Part shown: positions 10,441 through 22,400 of the stretch, piece by piece
How the letters are laid out: the number at the start of each line of letters is the position of its first letter
Numbering within the stretch: position 1 is the stretch's first letter
Origin: Sceloporus undulatus
Taxonomy: Eukaryota > Chordata > Lepidosauria > Squamata > Phrynosomatidae
Length of the DNA stretch: 64,000 bases
Assembly (NCBI RefSeq): GCF_019175285.1
Contig: NC_056530.1
Span: 5,940,392-6,004,391, forward strand
Direction of reading: 5' to 3'
The notes under the pieces: generated by a model
What the model was told of the DNA's origin: nothing
The model's database searches: none
The model's input: only the letters and a program-made list of their open reading frames with translations
Made by a program: the position numbers and the translations under genes

Positions 10441-12360
10441 TAGTTTAAAAGTTAAAAACAGGCAGATGGCACAGGACAACTATGGGCAGAATAGGGCTGT
10501 TTGGCCAAGCAGGAAAGGAAAAGGAGGCGAGGAAAGAACGAACTGACTCGCACCTGACCTCACAACACTGGCGACCCAGAGGGGACGGCCAGGAGCAGCC
10601 ACCATGAACCATGACACCTGATGGGAGGCAATCCTTAGTGCCACAGCAGTTCTCCCATACATTCCGGGAACGGATGGAACGCGGTTGCTATTAACGCTCT
10701 TTGGCCTGCTGTCCAGGTCACAGTGACCCAACTCAGGTCCCCCCCGGCTGTCGGAATGCAGTCTTTCCCACGATGCTCTGGAAAAGAACCTGGAGGAGAG
10801 AGGACCAGGCACTTGAAAGAGCTCTGGGGCAAAGGCAAATGAGGTCTGATCAGATTGGCTGGTTCACCTCTTGTCCCTGCCCCTTTAGAATCATGGAACC
10901 AGATCAAATACAAAGGAATCCGCATCTCCTTGGGGGACTAACTGAAAAAGACATTGGAGCATAGTTTTGGCAAGTTGAGCCTCCTCCTTCTGTGCCCCCT
11001 ACTGGTGGGGGGTGAAAAGTTCCGGGACAACACTGGATCTTTGTGAGAAGGCCATAGGGATGCAAAGCTTGATGGGTGTGGTGATGAGGTGTCACATTTT
11101 GTTTGAACATGGTCACAGTGGGGGCCAAAGGCAGAGGAAAGATATGGCTGAAAGCCAAGGTGAGCAGATAACAAGGTGAACAATATTGGAAATGTAGTGG
11201 CAAACCAAAAAGATGAGGAGGACTGCCAAAGAGCCCCATGAAGCTTAAATGTGTCCGAATGTGTGACTGTGCCGAAACCCCAGTATCTCTATTCAACCCG
11301 CTGTTGATAGACTGGAGTTGTGGAATTCCGTTGGTCCCCATAGCGGACGACCATCTGCGATTGCAACACCACATGTTACCCCAGACCCGAACCCTCAGTC
11401 ACCCCCTTTAAGGCTTGATATCATTATATCAAAAGGTGTGTTTTAGGCAAGTATGTGAAAAAGGAGCACCCCAGCACAGGAAACCAGTTATCTAAAATAG
11501 GAAACTTAGATGGCTCAGCAGGGAAGAAAGCAAAGACACTAGCTGGGATTAAAACTCTGGATCAATCAGCATAATAAGGAGTGTGATAGGAAGCTGGACA
11601 AGGAAATTGCTTGTATACTACAAAGGGAGCTTTCGTACGGGAAGCTCTTTTTTTCTTTGAGAGCATCAAGCCAATTGCTTGGTCATTCTCGCAACCCAGG
11701 GTACAAGTCTGCCTTATTAGTGTCACCCTTTGGTAACCCAGGTGTCATCCCTTTCCATTGTTCTCCTTCCATATGACACCATACAGTATCCTTATCTTGT
11801 TTTTGGACTAAGTGTACTCATAAATCACTACCAAAGTAAAATTATACCTATAAACAGAATCAACACACAGCCTAAAATATTCACATGTCATAGTTGCATA
11901 TGTGGAATGAAAATTTGAAAGGGGTGATGTTTTTAAATTTTTAAAATTTAAAAGAAGTAAAAATGGCATTTAATTTTAAATTGAAAATTTATTTTAATAA
12001 ACCCTGAGTTTTTCTCCTTCCACTGAGCTTCACTCTAACATTTTTTTTTTTTTTTTGGCATTTTAAAAGGACACAGGTGAATGCTGCAACCCGCTTCGCC
12101 CAAAGGCAGATGTTTAGGGACCAATGGTGTAACTTGGCATGTCTGCACTCCCCACACCCCACCAGTTAGAAAACAAGAAATGGGCCTGGGGTCCTTAAAT
12201 CTTTGTCAAAAGGAGCTTCTTTTTAAGGTATGCCTGTATATTAGGAGGATGCCTGTGGTATGCCATCAAGGCAGCTTTCACTTATGATGACTCCATGAAT
12301 GAGAGAGCTCCATGTGACCCTGTTATTACAATTCTGCTAAGGTCTTGCAAATGTAGAGCT
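10441..12360. other. Intergenic, unassigned repeats
   Basis: The stretch 10470-11400 is moderately GC-rich with overlapping open frames on both strands, none resembling a known protein, and includes a 'gatgaggtgtcac' motif seen in lizard interspersed repeats. The stretch 11400-12360 is AT-rich with a poly-T run near 12042-12056. I see no gene. Confidence 0.4.
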
Positions 12361-12364
12361 GGTA

Positions 12365-12485
12365 GTTTTTTGGTGGGTTTTTTGGGCTATGTAGCCAGGT
12401 TCTAGAAGAGTTCTTCCTGACGTTTCGCCAGCATCTGTGGCTGGCATCTTCAGAGAATGCTTGCCGGAAAAAGTGGGTATATAGG
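12365..12485 (-). mobile_element. Single arm of a Penelope-like (tentative) repeat
   Basis: It carries the sequence block 'tgacgtttcgccagcatctg' with 'ttctagaagagttcttcc'. The same block occurs at 31965-32135 in the opposite orientation, and as facing arms at 46970-47130 and 55612-55765. The Penelope assignment is from memory of reptile repeat ends and is tentative; the four-copy family is seen directly. Confidence 0.55.
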
Positions 12486-12734
12486 TACTGTGTGAGTCGA
12501 TCGTTCTGTAATGGGCTGTCTTCCTTTTTCCCTACGCCTTCAGTTTTTCAAAGCAAATTACTCCCTTTTTTGATAAGTCATGTTTTCTCACAATGTGTCC
12601 CTAGCCCACATGCCAAGAAGAACCCGGTTTTTCCGGGAACACTTGGCCCTCCAGGTTGTTTTGAAGAAGTCCAAAACATCTGGACAACCACAGTGGAAGC
12701 CAGTGGTCACAATATTCTTCTTCCGTCTTGATTT

Positions 12735-13058
12735 TTATCCTATCTTGAGATGGGGACACAAGGTAGTTTACAGTATATGAAGAAAACAAGTACAAATGAA
12801 AATGCACGGTTACAATGTTACACTTATTAAGAGGCCATAAATAACAAGAACAGTGTTAAAAACAATTTTTCTAACATACTACTGCAATTTAAAATTTAAA
12901 AGCACCATCCCTTCACATCCATTTCCTAGAAGACTCTCAGTTGCCAAAAGTCAGCCAGAACGGAAGGTCTTTTCCCACTGGCTGAACCTAGCATTCCTCT
13001 GAAGGGAGTTCAGCAGCTTGGGAGCAGTCACGGAGAAGGCCTCCGCACTAGTTACCAA
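12735..13058 (-). mobile_element. LINE 3' fragment (CR1/L2/Vingi group)
   Basis: It shows the order 'atttttatcctatctt...ggtagtttacag', an A-rich part, and 'ggaaggtcttttcccactgg...ggagcag', parallel to the copies at 43640-45050 and 48720-49270. These are the 3' end and last codons of a LINE lying on the - strand. A foldback element follows immediately. Confidence 0.5.
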
Positions 13059-13059
13059 A

Positions 13060-13289
13060 GGCCTGTTTACAGACAGCCAAAATAAAGCTGCTTCGAGTCA
13101 CAGTGAGGTAGGGTGTTTCAATGATGCATGTGTCCTAAGAGTCCAGAAGCCGCACCAAAGCCCGCTCCAGTCCTTAGGGCTGGAGCGTGGCTTGGTGCGG
13201 CTCCTGGACTCTTAGGACGCATGCATCATTGAAACACCATACCTCCACGTGACTCGAAGCAGCTTTATTTTGGCTGTCTGTAACAGGCC
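13060..13289. mobile_element. Compact foldback MITE, copy 2
   Basis: Begins GGCCTGTTTACAGACAGCC and ends GGCTGTCTGTAACAGGCC. The two arms of about 100 bp are nearly perfect complements. The internal AATAAAGCTGCTTCGAGTCA and ATGATGCATG segments are shared with the copies at 238-470 and 41289-41523. The target duplication is not clean (AAA versus AAG). Confidence 0.8.
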
Positions 13290-14839
13290 AAGTTGCCTCT
13301 GAGGATGGCAGGACCAAAGGAACAGCCTCCCCAAGAAATCAAAAACCCTAGCAATCCTGTAGGGGAATAAAGTTTTACAGAAGCTTTACAAGTCACTGTG
13401 CTAACTGGGATTTCTGAGACTGCGAGCAAAGCTATGGAGAGACTAAGGTCCCACCTTCTTGTCCTAGAGCAATGTCAGCAATGCAAGCAACACAGCTCCT
13501 CATTATGACATCTTGATGTTTGAACTGCAGTTCTTTCATACACTGGAAAGTGGGAAAATGGTCTTAAGAACAAAGCCATGTTATCTATATCCATATAAAA
13601 ACAATGGTTTTTATCAAGGGTAGGGAACAGGAATGAAATCCAACAACTTCTTTCACATATACCAGTGGCAGGAGGAATTATGTGGCCTCCAGATGTTGCT
13701 GGACTACAAATCCCAGTATTTCTCACCATTGACTAGGCTGGCCGGGGGATGATGGGATTTCCATACCAGCAATCTCTTGAGGGCTGCATGCTCTCTCCCT
13801 TATGACCAATTCTTCATCAGCCACATAACAAATCAAGGAACCTATGCAGGGTGGTAAAACAGCGGCTTACCTTTCCTGAATTAAGCCACTAAACACTGCA
13901 GTAGATGGCATTAGATGGCCCTACCCATTCTTGTCTTGTAAAATGTAAGTGAACGAACGAAGACAATTCCACTAAAATTCTCATGTGGAAGCAGCCTCAG
14001 TGTTTGAGCTGTCTTAAAATCTATGAACTCCTGGTCCTTTTTTCTCTTGTCTCCTCGTACAGAAAGGTAACTTAAGTGAGAGAAGTGATGTCCTGTGTCC
14101 GGCCAGGAGAAGACATATTTTGGCTGACAGGTAATGTGTTGCTAATTCCCTATTGTCTTTGAGGGTTCAAAGCATAGACTGTTACCAAGCCCCTCTGAAG
14201 CTTTTGGAAATGGTAGGCAATTGTAGCCTCTGTGTGTGAGAACCTCCCAGTCCAGAAAAAAAACTCCAGAGGCTTGTCTTTAGTGCAGTCATTTGCAACA
14301 TGTACTTTTTTTTTTACAGTGCCCATTATGGCTGACCCATAGGGATCCAATTCTGATCAAACCAAAGTTTTCAGACTTGTGTAGTATTCATAACTGCACA
14401 AAGGAATACTAAATTAGTCTCCAGAAGAGAGACAATAGAGACTAATCCAGAGCTGAGAAAGTGCAGGTCTTGGACTCTGTGCTGCATTCACTGTAGGAAG
14501 CAAGTACCTAAGTCCACATCCATTACCAGAGAAATCTGGGATTGCTTGAATGCCACAGCAGTTAAATGGGTATATTTGCTGATCTAGCAGGCGAGGAATG
14601 TTGGCCTTCCATTTGTGGATTGCAACTCCCATCATCCCACATTATGGTTATGCTAGCCAAAGTTTGTCGGAATTGCATTCCAACCACCTCTAGAGTCCAC
14701 AATCCCCTGCCTTTTGATAGACATTGTACTGTATATATAACCAGCTCTGCAATTGTTGGATAGAGAGTTACTCTCTTGAATGACAATAAACCTATGGGAT
14801 AACTATATGCTGATTTTCTTCCCATGTCCCTGTTGGCAG
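13290..14839. other. Intergenic or MROH 5' intron, nothing firmly recognised
   Basis: Short squamate repeat motifs ('ggactacaaatcccag' near 13703, 'gattgcaactcccatcatccc' near 14615) mark eroded MITEs. A splice-bounded 68-bp stretch at 14063-14130 was considered as an exon and rejected. Missing 5' exons of the MROH gene should lie here or further upstream. Confidence 0.4.
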
Positions 14840-15022
14840 AGAATTGCAACAGTTTGCTGCAGCTGCTGGAAAGGCGGAACTGGCAGCCATTCCAGAAGAT
14901 CTTACAGAAGAAAACCGAAGCCCAACTGGCCCCTATTCTGCACCACCTCAAATGCCAAAAGTCACATTCGGGCACTGGCACTACAAAAACTTTCCGGCAT
15001 CCTCACAAAACTTGAGGAACAT
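14840..15022 (+). CDS. MROH gene, first exon recognised (apparent frameshift)
   Basis: Acceptor TTGGCAG/AG, donor CAT/GTGAGT. The first two-thirds reads well as [20 protein letters not shown] and APILHHL in one frame. The end reads well as [20 protein letters not shown] in the next frame, which is the one that joins exon 2 in phase. The switch falls near 14945-14962, in the run CTCAAATGCCAAAAGTC. One extra base there (182 bp expected, 183 seen) would explain it. Either an assembly indel or a real lesion fits. An in-frame ATG at 14824 lies just upstream of the acceptor. Confidence 0.6.
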
Positions 15023-16422
15023 GTGAGTTATTGTGGAGAGGAACTGTGGACCTCTTACCCTTTCCCTCCACCACTCCCTCTCCTTCTTGTGCATGTCTTT
15101 AGATGTGAACCCGAGGGCAGGGAACCGTCAAACTAAAAAAGTGTATGTACACGCTGTGTTAAATTTACAGCGCTTCATAAATAAAGGGGATAATAATAAT
15201 AATAATAATAATAATAAGGACTGCCGAATGCCAACCCATTAAAATGGTGATGCTCAAAGGGACCATGAATTCTTCTTCCATATGGCAATTATTAATGGTA
15301 CTGTCACCATGAAAGAAACTCAAATGGGCCTAAACTGTGATGTGTGATTGCATGTCAGTCAGCAGCGATCTGGTTTTTCTTTTAGGTAGTCATTCTCTGT
15401 TTTCCAAGCTGACCAGAAGTTGGGTCCAGGGTTTCAAAATGTGCTTGTCAGAAAGTGTGACAAAGTTATAAGCCTTTTCTTCTAGTAGTAACCAATGTGT
15501 GTCTCCGTTCCTCAGCCTTCTGTAGAGCTCCCCTTTCTCGGCCAAGTGGTAATTGTAACCTGTCTCTGTGCCTTGGATGTTGATACTGGCTGTGATGGGG
15601 AAGCTGCAACTGTGCTTTGTCAGCTACTGCCTATCATGCGCCGCACTGATGGTAAGACTGAAAGCAATTTGGGCTGTTACCTTCAGGAGTTACTAACCCT
15701 CTTCCCTCTTAGAACAGTATCTAATAGACTAAGATTCTCAAGGCGTTAAAAGATTTCCAATTGGAAATGCACTGATCCACTTAACCTACATGTTGCAATA
15801 AATTTTAAAGTGCCTGCACTCATTATGACATTTTGTTTAGCCAACCCCCCAAGAGGCTGGATTGCCATTTGTCAGGTGTTGTTTGATTGTTTATTCCTGC
15901 ATGGCAGAGGGTTGGACTGAATGGTCCTTGTGGCCTCTTCCAGTTCTATGATTCTATGAATCAGAAAACATGATTCATATCAACAAACCATGTCTTGCAG
16001 ATTCCATTTTCATCAAGATCTTGTAAAACAAATGAGTCTGCCTGGAATAAATTGAACAGCCAACATTTTTGGAATCAGAACAGGCAACCATATCAGAAGG
16101 AGTAACCAGTTGCTGAGCATACATGGTGGGCCGCATATACAATGGGCCCTTGGTATCCTCTAGGGCAATGGTTCCCAAACTTTGGTCCTCCACATGTTTT
16201 GGACATCCGCTCCCAGAATTCCTGACTTCTGGCCAAGCTGGTTAGGGTTTCTGAGAGCTGACATCCAAAACACAAGTTTAGGAATCACTGCTCTAGGGTT
16301 TGGTTCCAGGGCTCCTGTGGATACTAAAATCCATGGATGCTGAAGTCTCATTAAATACAGTGGCATAGTAAAATGATGTCCCTTATTTAAAATGGCAAAA
16401 TCATCAAGGTTTGCTTTTTGAG

Positions 16423-16453
<31 letters not shown>

Positions 16454-19400
16454 TTCATGGTCTCTGTGAATCATACAAATGGGTTGTACTGCGCCTGCAC
16501 AGTGCTGCTCGGAAAACTTCTAGAATCACTGGGCAAAGTTAACTTTGCAACTTTTTGGCGGTAGCTCCGCCCATCCCTTATAAGCCCCCTGCGTTCCTGT
16601 TCTTTCCCCAGTTCCTTCTTTCCTCCGCGTTAGCTGCTTGGGGAACTTCGCTTCTGCTTCTCTTGCTTGTTCACTGGACTTTTGACTTGGACCATTTTTG
16701 ACAATTCTTCTGACCCCTCTGTATATTGTTGACCATTTGGCATATCCTTTTGTTCTCTTCTGGATTCTGATTCAGCTCACGATGTCTCCAGCACCGTTTA
16801 AGAAATGCGATGTCTGTGGGGGTAAGATCCTGGCACAAGATCTCCACTCCTCTTGTCTTCTGTGCCTTGGCGACACCCACAATTCCAAGGCTTGTGCCCT
16901 GTGTAAATCCCTGACCCCGCAGGCCAGGAAAAACTGCAACTCCCATTTGATGGCTGCGATCTACCAAGGAGTCCTCAAGTCTCAGCCAGCCATTCAGGCT
17001 GCTTCGGCATCTGTGGCTTCGGAGTCGACACCGGCCGTTGCTGGTTCCATGGCCCAGAGCTCCAGAACTGAGCCAAGCGCCACCGTGGCCCAGAGCTCCA
17101 TTACTGAGCCAAGCGCCACTGCTGTGAACCCTTCTAAGGGTGATGGGCCTAATGGGGCGCGCCAGCCGAGTTCCAAGCCGAAGTCTTCCAAAAAAGACAA
17201 GGCTAAGACCAAGGACTCGAGCTCCAAGAAGATTGCGGCCCAGGAGGTGAGCCCACAAGCGGGTTCGAACTCGAAATCCTCCTCTAAGAAGAGGCACAGG
17301 CCTTCGGATGCAGGAGATGGTTCTCCTCAGGGCTCGGTGAAGAAGATCAAACCTTCAGCTCTGGCTGATGCTTCTGTTCAGGTTTCTTCCCATAAGAAGG
17401 CCCACTCCAAGACGTCCAAGAGCTCATTCCGTAAGAAGGCTCATCGGGAGACTTCAGACACTCCTCGGTCCTCTTCCAAGGACCTTGCCTCTCCTTCGAG
17501 ACTTGCACAGGTAGAGTCAGTGCCCTCTGTTGTCGGCTCCACTAGGGCCACCTCGGTACCAGCCTCGGTTCCGGCTTCTGCTTTGCCTGCTACATTGGAC
17601 TTCTGTCAGCTCTCCGATGATGATGACGGCTCTACCACTAGGTCACCTCGTCACCGTTCGCTGATGCCTACCCTTGGGTCCAGGTCCATTAGGCCGAGGT
17701 CCATCACCGGGAAGATTCAGATTACTACTATGACAGCGAGACAGATACTTTGTCACTGTCAGCCGCAATGTGGCCCGCAGCAGTCTGGCTTCGAAAACCA
17801 CTGTGCCTCCAATGCCTGTGACTCTTTCCAAAGGACCACCAATGCGATCCACTGGATCCCCAATGCACAAGACCACTCTTCCTCCAACGCACGAGGCCAC
17901 CACTCCACCAACGGATTGGGTTATGGCGATTATTTCCAGGCCCCTCCCACTGGTACCAACTGCCACCCAGACGCACCACTCTTCAACTTGGGTGGCCATT
18001 GATACCGACTCTGGTTCCGATGCTGAAGGCTCCCATGCCTCTCACATTGACTTGTGTTCCTCTGATGAGGTGGCCCCACAGTCCCTTCAGGAGATATTCC
18101 AGCCGGGTGCTTCATCTCCAACTGATGATGTACGCATGTTCTCGGAACATGTCATTAAAATGGCTAACTCCCTTGAGCTCCAGCTTTCACATGTGAAAGA
18201 TGAGGCTAAGGATGCAGTGCAAAAAAGGATCCATGACAAGGTCCCGACACCTCCTTAGATACCACTGTTGCCATCTTTGGAGAATATTGCCAAGCGTTCT
18301 TGGGACGCTCCGGCTTTGCTGGCTGCATCTTCAAGGAAGATAGAATCCCTATATAGGATCTCGCCTTCCCAATGCTCTTGGCTTTCTTCGCACCCAAAGC
18401 AGAATTCGGTGATCGTCGAGGGTTCTCAGCAGGCATTCACCCCTAAGATGTTGACATTGCCGGCTGACTGCGAGGCCAAAAAAGTGGATGGTCTTGCCAA
18501 GAAGGCCTATTCTGCTTCGGTGCTGGGTCTAAAAGTGGCCAATTACAATGTGTGCATGGGTACCTACATTCAGTGCCTCATGGAGAAAATTTCACCCTTC
18601 ATCCCCGATGTCCCAGAGGACTGCCAACACTTCCTCACGGAAATTAGGGATGAAGCCCACTCCATTGGGGGCTGGCTCATCACCTTGGCCAGTCACTCCA
18701 CGGACTGTTCGGCGAAGTCTATGGCGGCTTCTATTGCCCTCAGAAGGCATGCCTGGCTCTGCTTGTCTGACATGAACCTGAGTGCCAAGTCGACCATCGA
18801 GGACATGGCCTTCAACGATTCCGGCTTGTTTAATAAGGAGACTGACGAACGTCTCAACTACAAGTACCGGATGAAGGCGGCGGCCAGGAAGCATGGTATG
18901 TCCACTCCTTCCCAGGCCCCCTTTAAAAAGCGCCACCGGCAATGGCAGGGCCAAGGGCAGTGGTGTTTCCAACAGGATTGCCCGTACCAACAATAGGAGC
19001 ACTAGAGACAGCTCTACCCTTCCCAGTCTTCCTCTTCTTCTGGCCGACGCCAAGTCCCTACTTGGTACCGGAAAAATCGCTGCCAGGATACCGACCAGGG
19101 AAAGAAGAGGTCCTGAAGGGTTCCTGCATGCTCCATCCTCCTGCCCTCTTTCTTCCTGGATAAACTTAGGCCCTTGTATAACACCTGGGCCTCTGTGACT
19201 TGGGCCCTTGACATCGTCTGTAGGGGATATGCTCTCGAGTTTGAAGAGCTCCCTCCAACTGGAACTGTTGTTTCCACCACCCCCTCAGACACCCTTCTCG
19301 ACGAAGTACGCACTCTTTTGGCTAAGGGCGCTATCTCGCCCATTGACTCTGATGAGGCCCCTAGAAGTTTCTTTTCCAGATACTTTACGGTGCCCAAGGC

Positions 19401-22400
19401 CAATGGGGGCATAAGACCAATCTTAGACCTGAGGTACCTCAATGCCTTTTTAGTTTACCGCCGGTTCCGTATGGTAACCCTTGCTTCCATCTTACTCTTG
19501 TTGCATCAGGGCCTGTGGTTTGTGACCATCGACTTGAAGGATGCCTATTTCCACGTGGGGTTTGAGAGAGCCACCGGAGGTTCCTCGTCTTTGCCGTCGA
19601 TCCTGACATTTATCACTACAATGTCCTTCCCTTCGGCCTCTCCACGGCTCCAAGGGTCTTCACCAAGTGCATGGCCCCGGTCGTAGCATACCTCCACCAA
19701 CAGGGTTCCAGGGTCTTCCCCTACCTGGACGACTGGCTCCTCAGAGCCCCCTCTGTGGAAGTGCTCCAAAGAGATGTCGAGTTCATCTTGTCACTCCTGA
19801 CGTCCCTTGGGCTCATGGTCAATCTAGAGAAGTCGCATCTCACTCCATCCAGGCGGATCAAGTTTATAGGCACCATTCTCGACTCTGAAGATTGCATCGC
19901 CTATCTCCCTCAGGACCTTTTCCTTGCTCTCTGCTCCTCCGTCAGGATCTGCCTAGGACACAGGCGAATGTGGGCCAGGGATGTCCAGGTAGCCCTAGGA
20001 CACATGACTTTGATGACATTTGTGACCTCGTGGGCAAGGCTTCGGTTTCGGACCCTCCAGTCCTGGTTTCTGTCGGCATTCAACCCCATGACGGACTCGC
20101 CATCCAAGTGGTTCACCATCCCGAGGCCAGTCGCCCACTCCCTACATTGGTGGCTTGATTCCCACAATGTCTGCGTCAGCATGCTTTTTTCGCCTCCTCA
20201 GCCGCAGGTCACCCTGACCATGGACGCTTCCATGGAGGGTTGGGGTGCCCACATGTCGGGACTTCTCATCAAGGACAAGTGGTCCTTAGACAGACAGTCT
20301 CTCCACATCAACGCCCTCAAGATGTTGGCGGTAGAAAAGGCCTTGACAGTGTTCCAAACGAGCCTCTCGGACAAGGTAGTGCTGCTGTTGACAGATAACA
20401 CCACTGTCATGTATTACCGAAACAAACAAGGTGGCACCAGGTCTCAAACTTTACTGGACATCACGTTCCAGATTTGGGAGTGGTGCATCCCCAGAGGGAT
20501 TCTACTCCAAGCAATCCACTTGCCAGGAGAGGAGAATGACTTGGCTGACCAGCTCAGCAGGTCTTGCAGCATCTGCCACGAGTGGAGGCTCCATCCCGAG
20601 ACAATCTGCGACCACTTCAGTCAGTGGAGAACTCCCTGGATCGACCTCTTTGCAACCGCTCGCAACAACCACTGTCCCCAGTGGAGAGATGCTCCACGCC
20701 TTTCCTCCATTCCCACTGATCACCAGGGTGGTGTCCAAAATGACAGCGGACCGCTCCAATGCTATCCTGATCACTCCTCGGTTGAGGCAGCCATGGTTCC
20801 CATCCCTGCTCCACCTCTCCAAAAGGGATTTCCTCCGTCTCGAGTTCCGTCCCGGCCTCCTCATGCTCTAGAATGGCCAGGTTTGGCATCTGGACATCGA
20901 GAACTTGCCAATGGTGGCTTGGAGGCTCCGTCCCTAGCCTCGCTACCTCCCTCGGTACGGACAGTGATTTTGGCTGCCCAGAAACCAGAGACCCAGAAGT
21001 CCTATGCCTTCTTTTGTTCTTCTCTGAGAGAGGCCTCTCTCCAACCCAGGTGACAACACAAGTGGTGCTGGAGTTCCTGATGACACTTTTGGATTCGGGG
21101 CTGTGCCTCACATCCATTAAGTGTTACCTCTCTGCCATCTGTTCTCAATTTCAGTTTGATGGCAAACCTTCTTTTTCAGGGACCCTCTTGTGAAGAGTTT
21201 CCTGAAAGTTTGTTGCAACCTTCACCCTCCGGTCTCAGTACCGGCACTGTCTTGGAGCCTGGATGTTGTGCTGTCCTCTCTGCAATCCAAGCCCTTTGAA
21301 CCCATGGCCACAATGGACTTGAGACTCTTGAGTTGGATGACTGCTTTCCTTGTGGCCATCACCTCTGCCTGCCGTGCGGGCGAGCTTTCTGCCTTGCAGA
21401 GGGACCAGCCTTTCCTTAGATTTCATAAGGATAAGGTTGTCCTCTGCACAGACATTACCTTTCTGCCTAAGGTGGTGTCTGCCTTTCACATGTCTCAGGA
21501 CATTGTTTTGCCAACCCTGGCTTTGAACCCAACTATGGATTCTGAATGCAGTTTACACACTCTGGACGTTTGGAGGGCTTTGGCCTTCTATTTGGACAGA
21601 ACTGCTGGTTCGAGCCATTCCGAGAGACTTTTTCAATGCTACTCAGAACCGAAAATGGGACTGCCTGTGTTTGCACAGAGACTCTCGAAGTGCGTGGCTG
21701 GTATCTTCCACCTCTGCTATGAACTGTTGGGCAGACCTCTCCCGGCCAGAGTTCGGTCCCATGCATCCAGGGCAGTAGCGACATCCTCCGCTTTTCTGTT
21801 GGGGGTCCTCTTGGAGGATGTCTGTAAAGGTGCTGTTTGGTCCCAGCCCTTGACTTTCATCAAACACTATAGGCTGGACACCAGGGCCAAATGGGATGCA
21901 GCCTTTGGAAGGGTGGTGTTGGTCTCAGGGTTACATTGATTGCACTGCATTTCCATTTGTTTACATATTTTGAAATGAATGTCCTTGTACTGCATTTCAA
22001 TTGGTTTTTGGGTTCTGAAATGAATGCCTTTTTGGCCAAATTTGGCAGGTTACAGCATTCATATGGTTTACATAGGTCTTGCATGACCTAATGTGTTGTT
22101 CTGTGCTTTATGTCTTCAAACACAAGTTTGAGTACTATTTATTGAAGTACTAATAACAGGTCTACTATGACCTAATGTGTTATTTATGTGCCTTATGTTT
22201 TGCACAGGTTAAGTGCTATTTATTGAGGTACCAGAAATGACTGACACAGTCTTTGGTTCAAAGAATTTATTGTGATGAATAAACACACTTTTATTTGAAC
22301 CTTGCTTGAGTTTCATGACATTCCCTCTGCCACTGACCTAAGCTTGTCAGTCTCAACCCATTTGTATGATTCGCAGAGACCACGAAGAAGAAGGACAGGT

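Noticed and set aside
10480-11374. Several open frames of 80-156 codons
   Set aside because: No splice sites, no recognisable motif, and overlapping frames on both strands in GC-moderate repeat-like DNA.
12492-12780. Two + strand open frames (79 and 66 codons)
   Set aside because: They sit next to the Penelope-like arm and lack recognisable motifs.
14063-14130. 68-bp stretch with a strong acceptor (CTCCTCGTACAG) and a GTAATG donor, one open frame
   Set aside because: Its only open frame ends in phase 2, which does not fit the well-supported frame at the start of the exon at 14840; the peptide resembles nothing.
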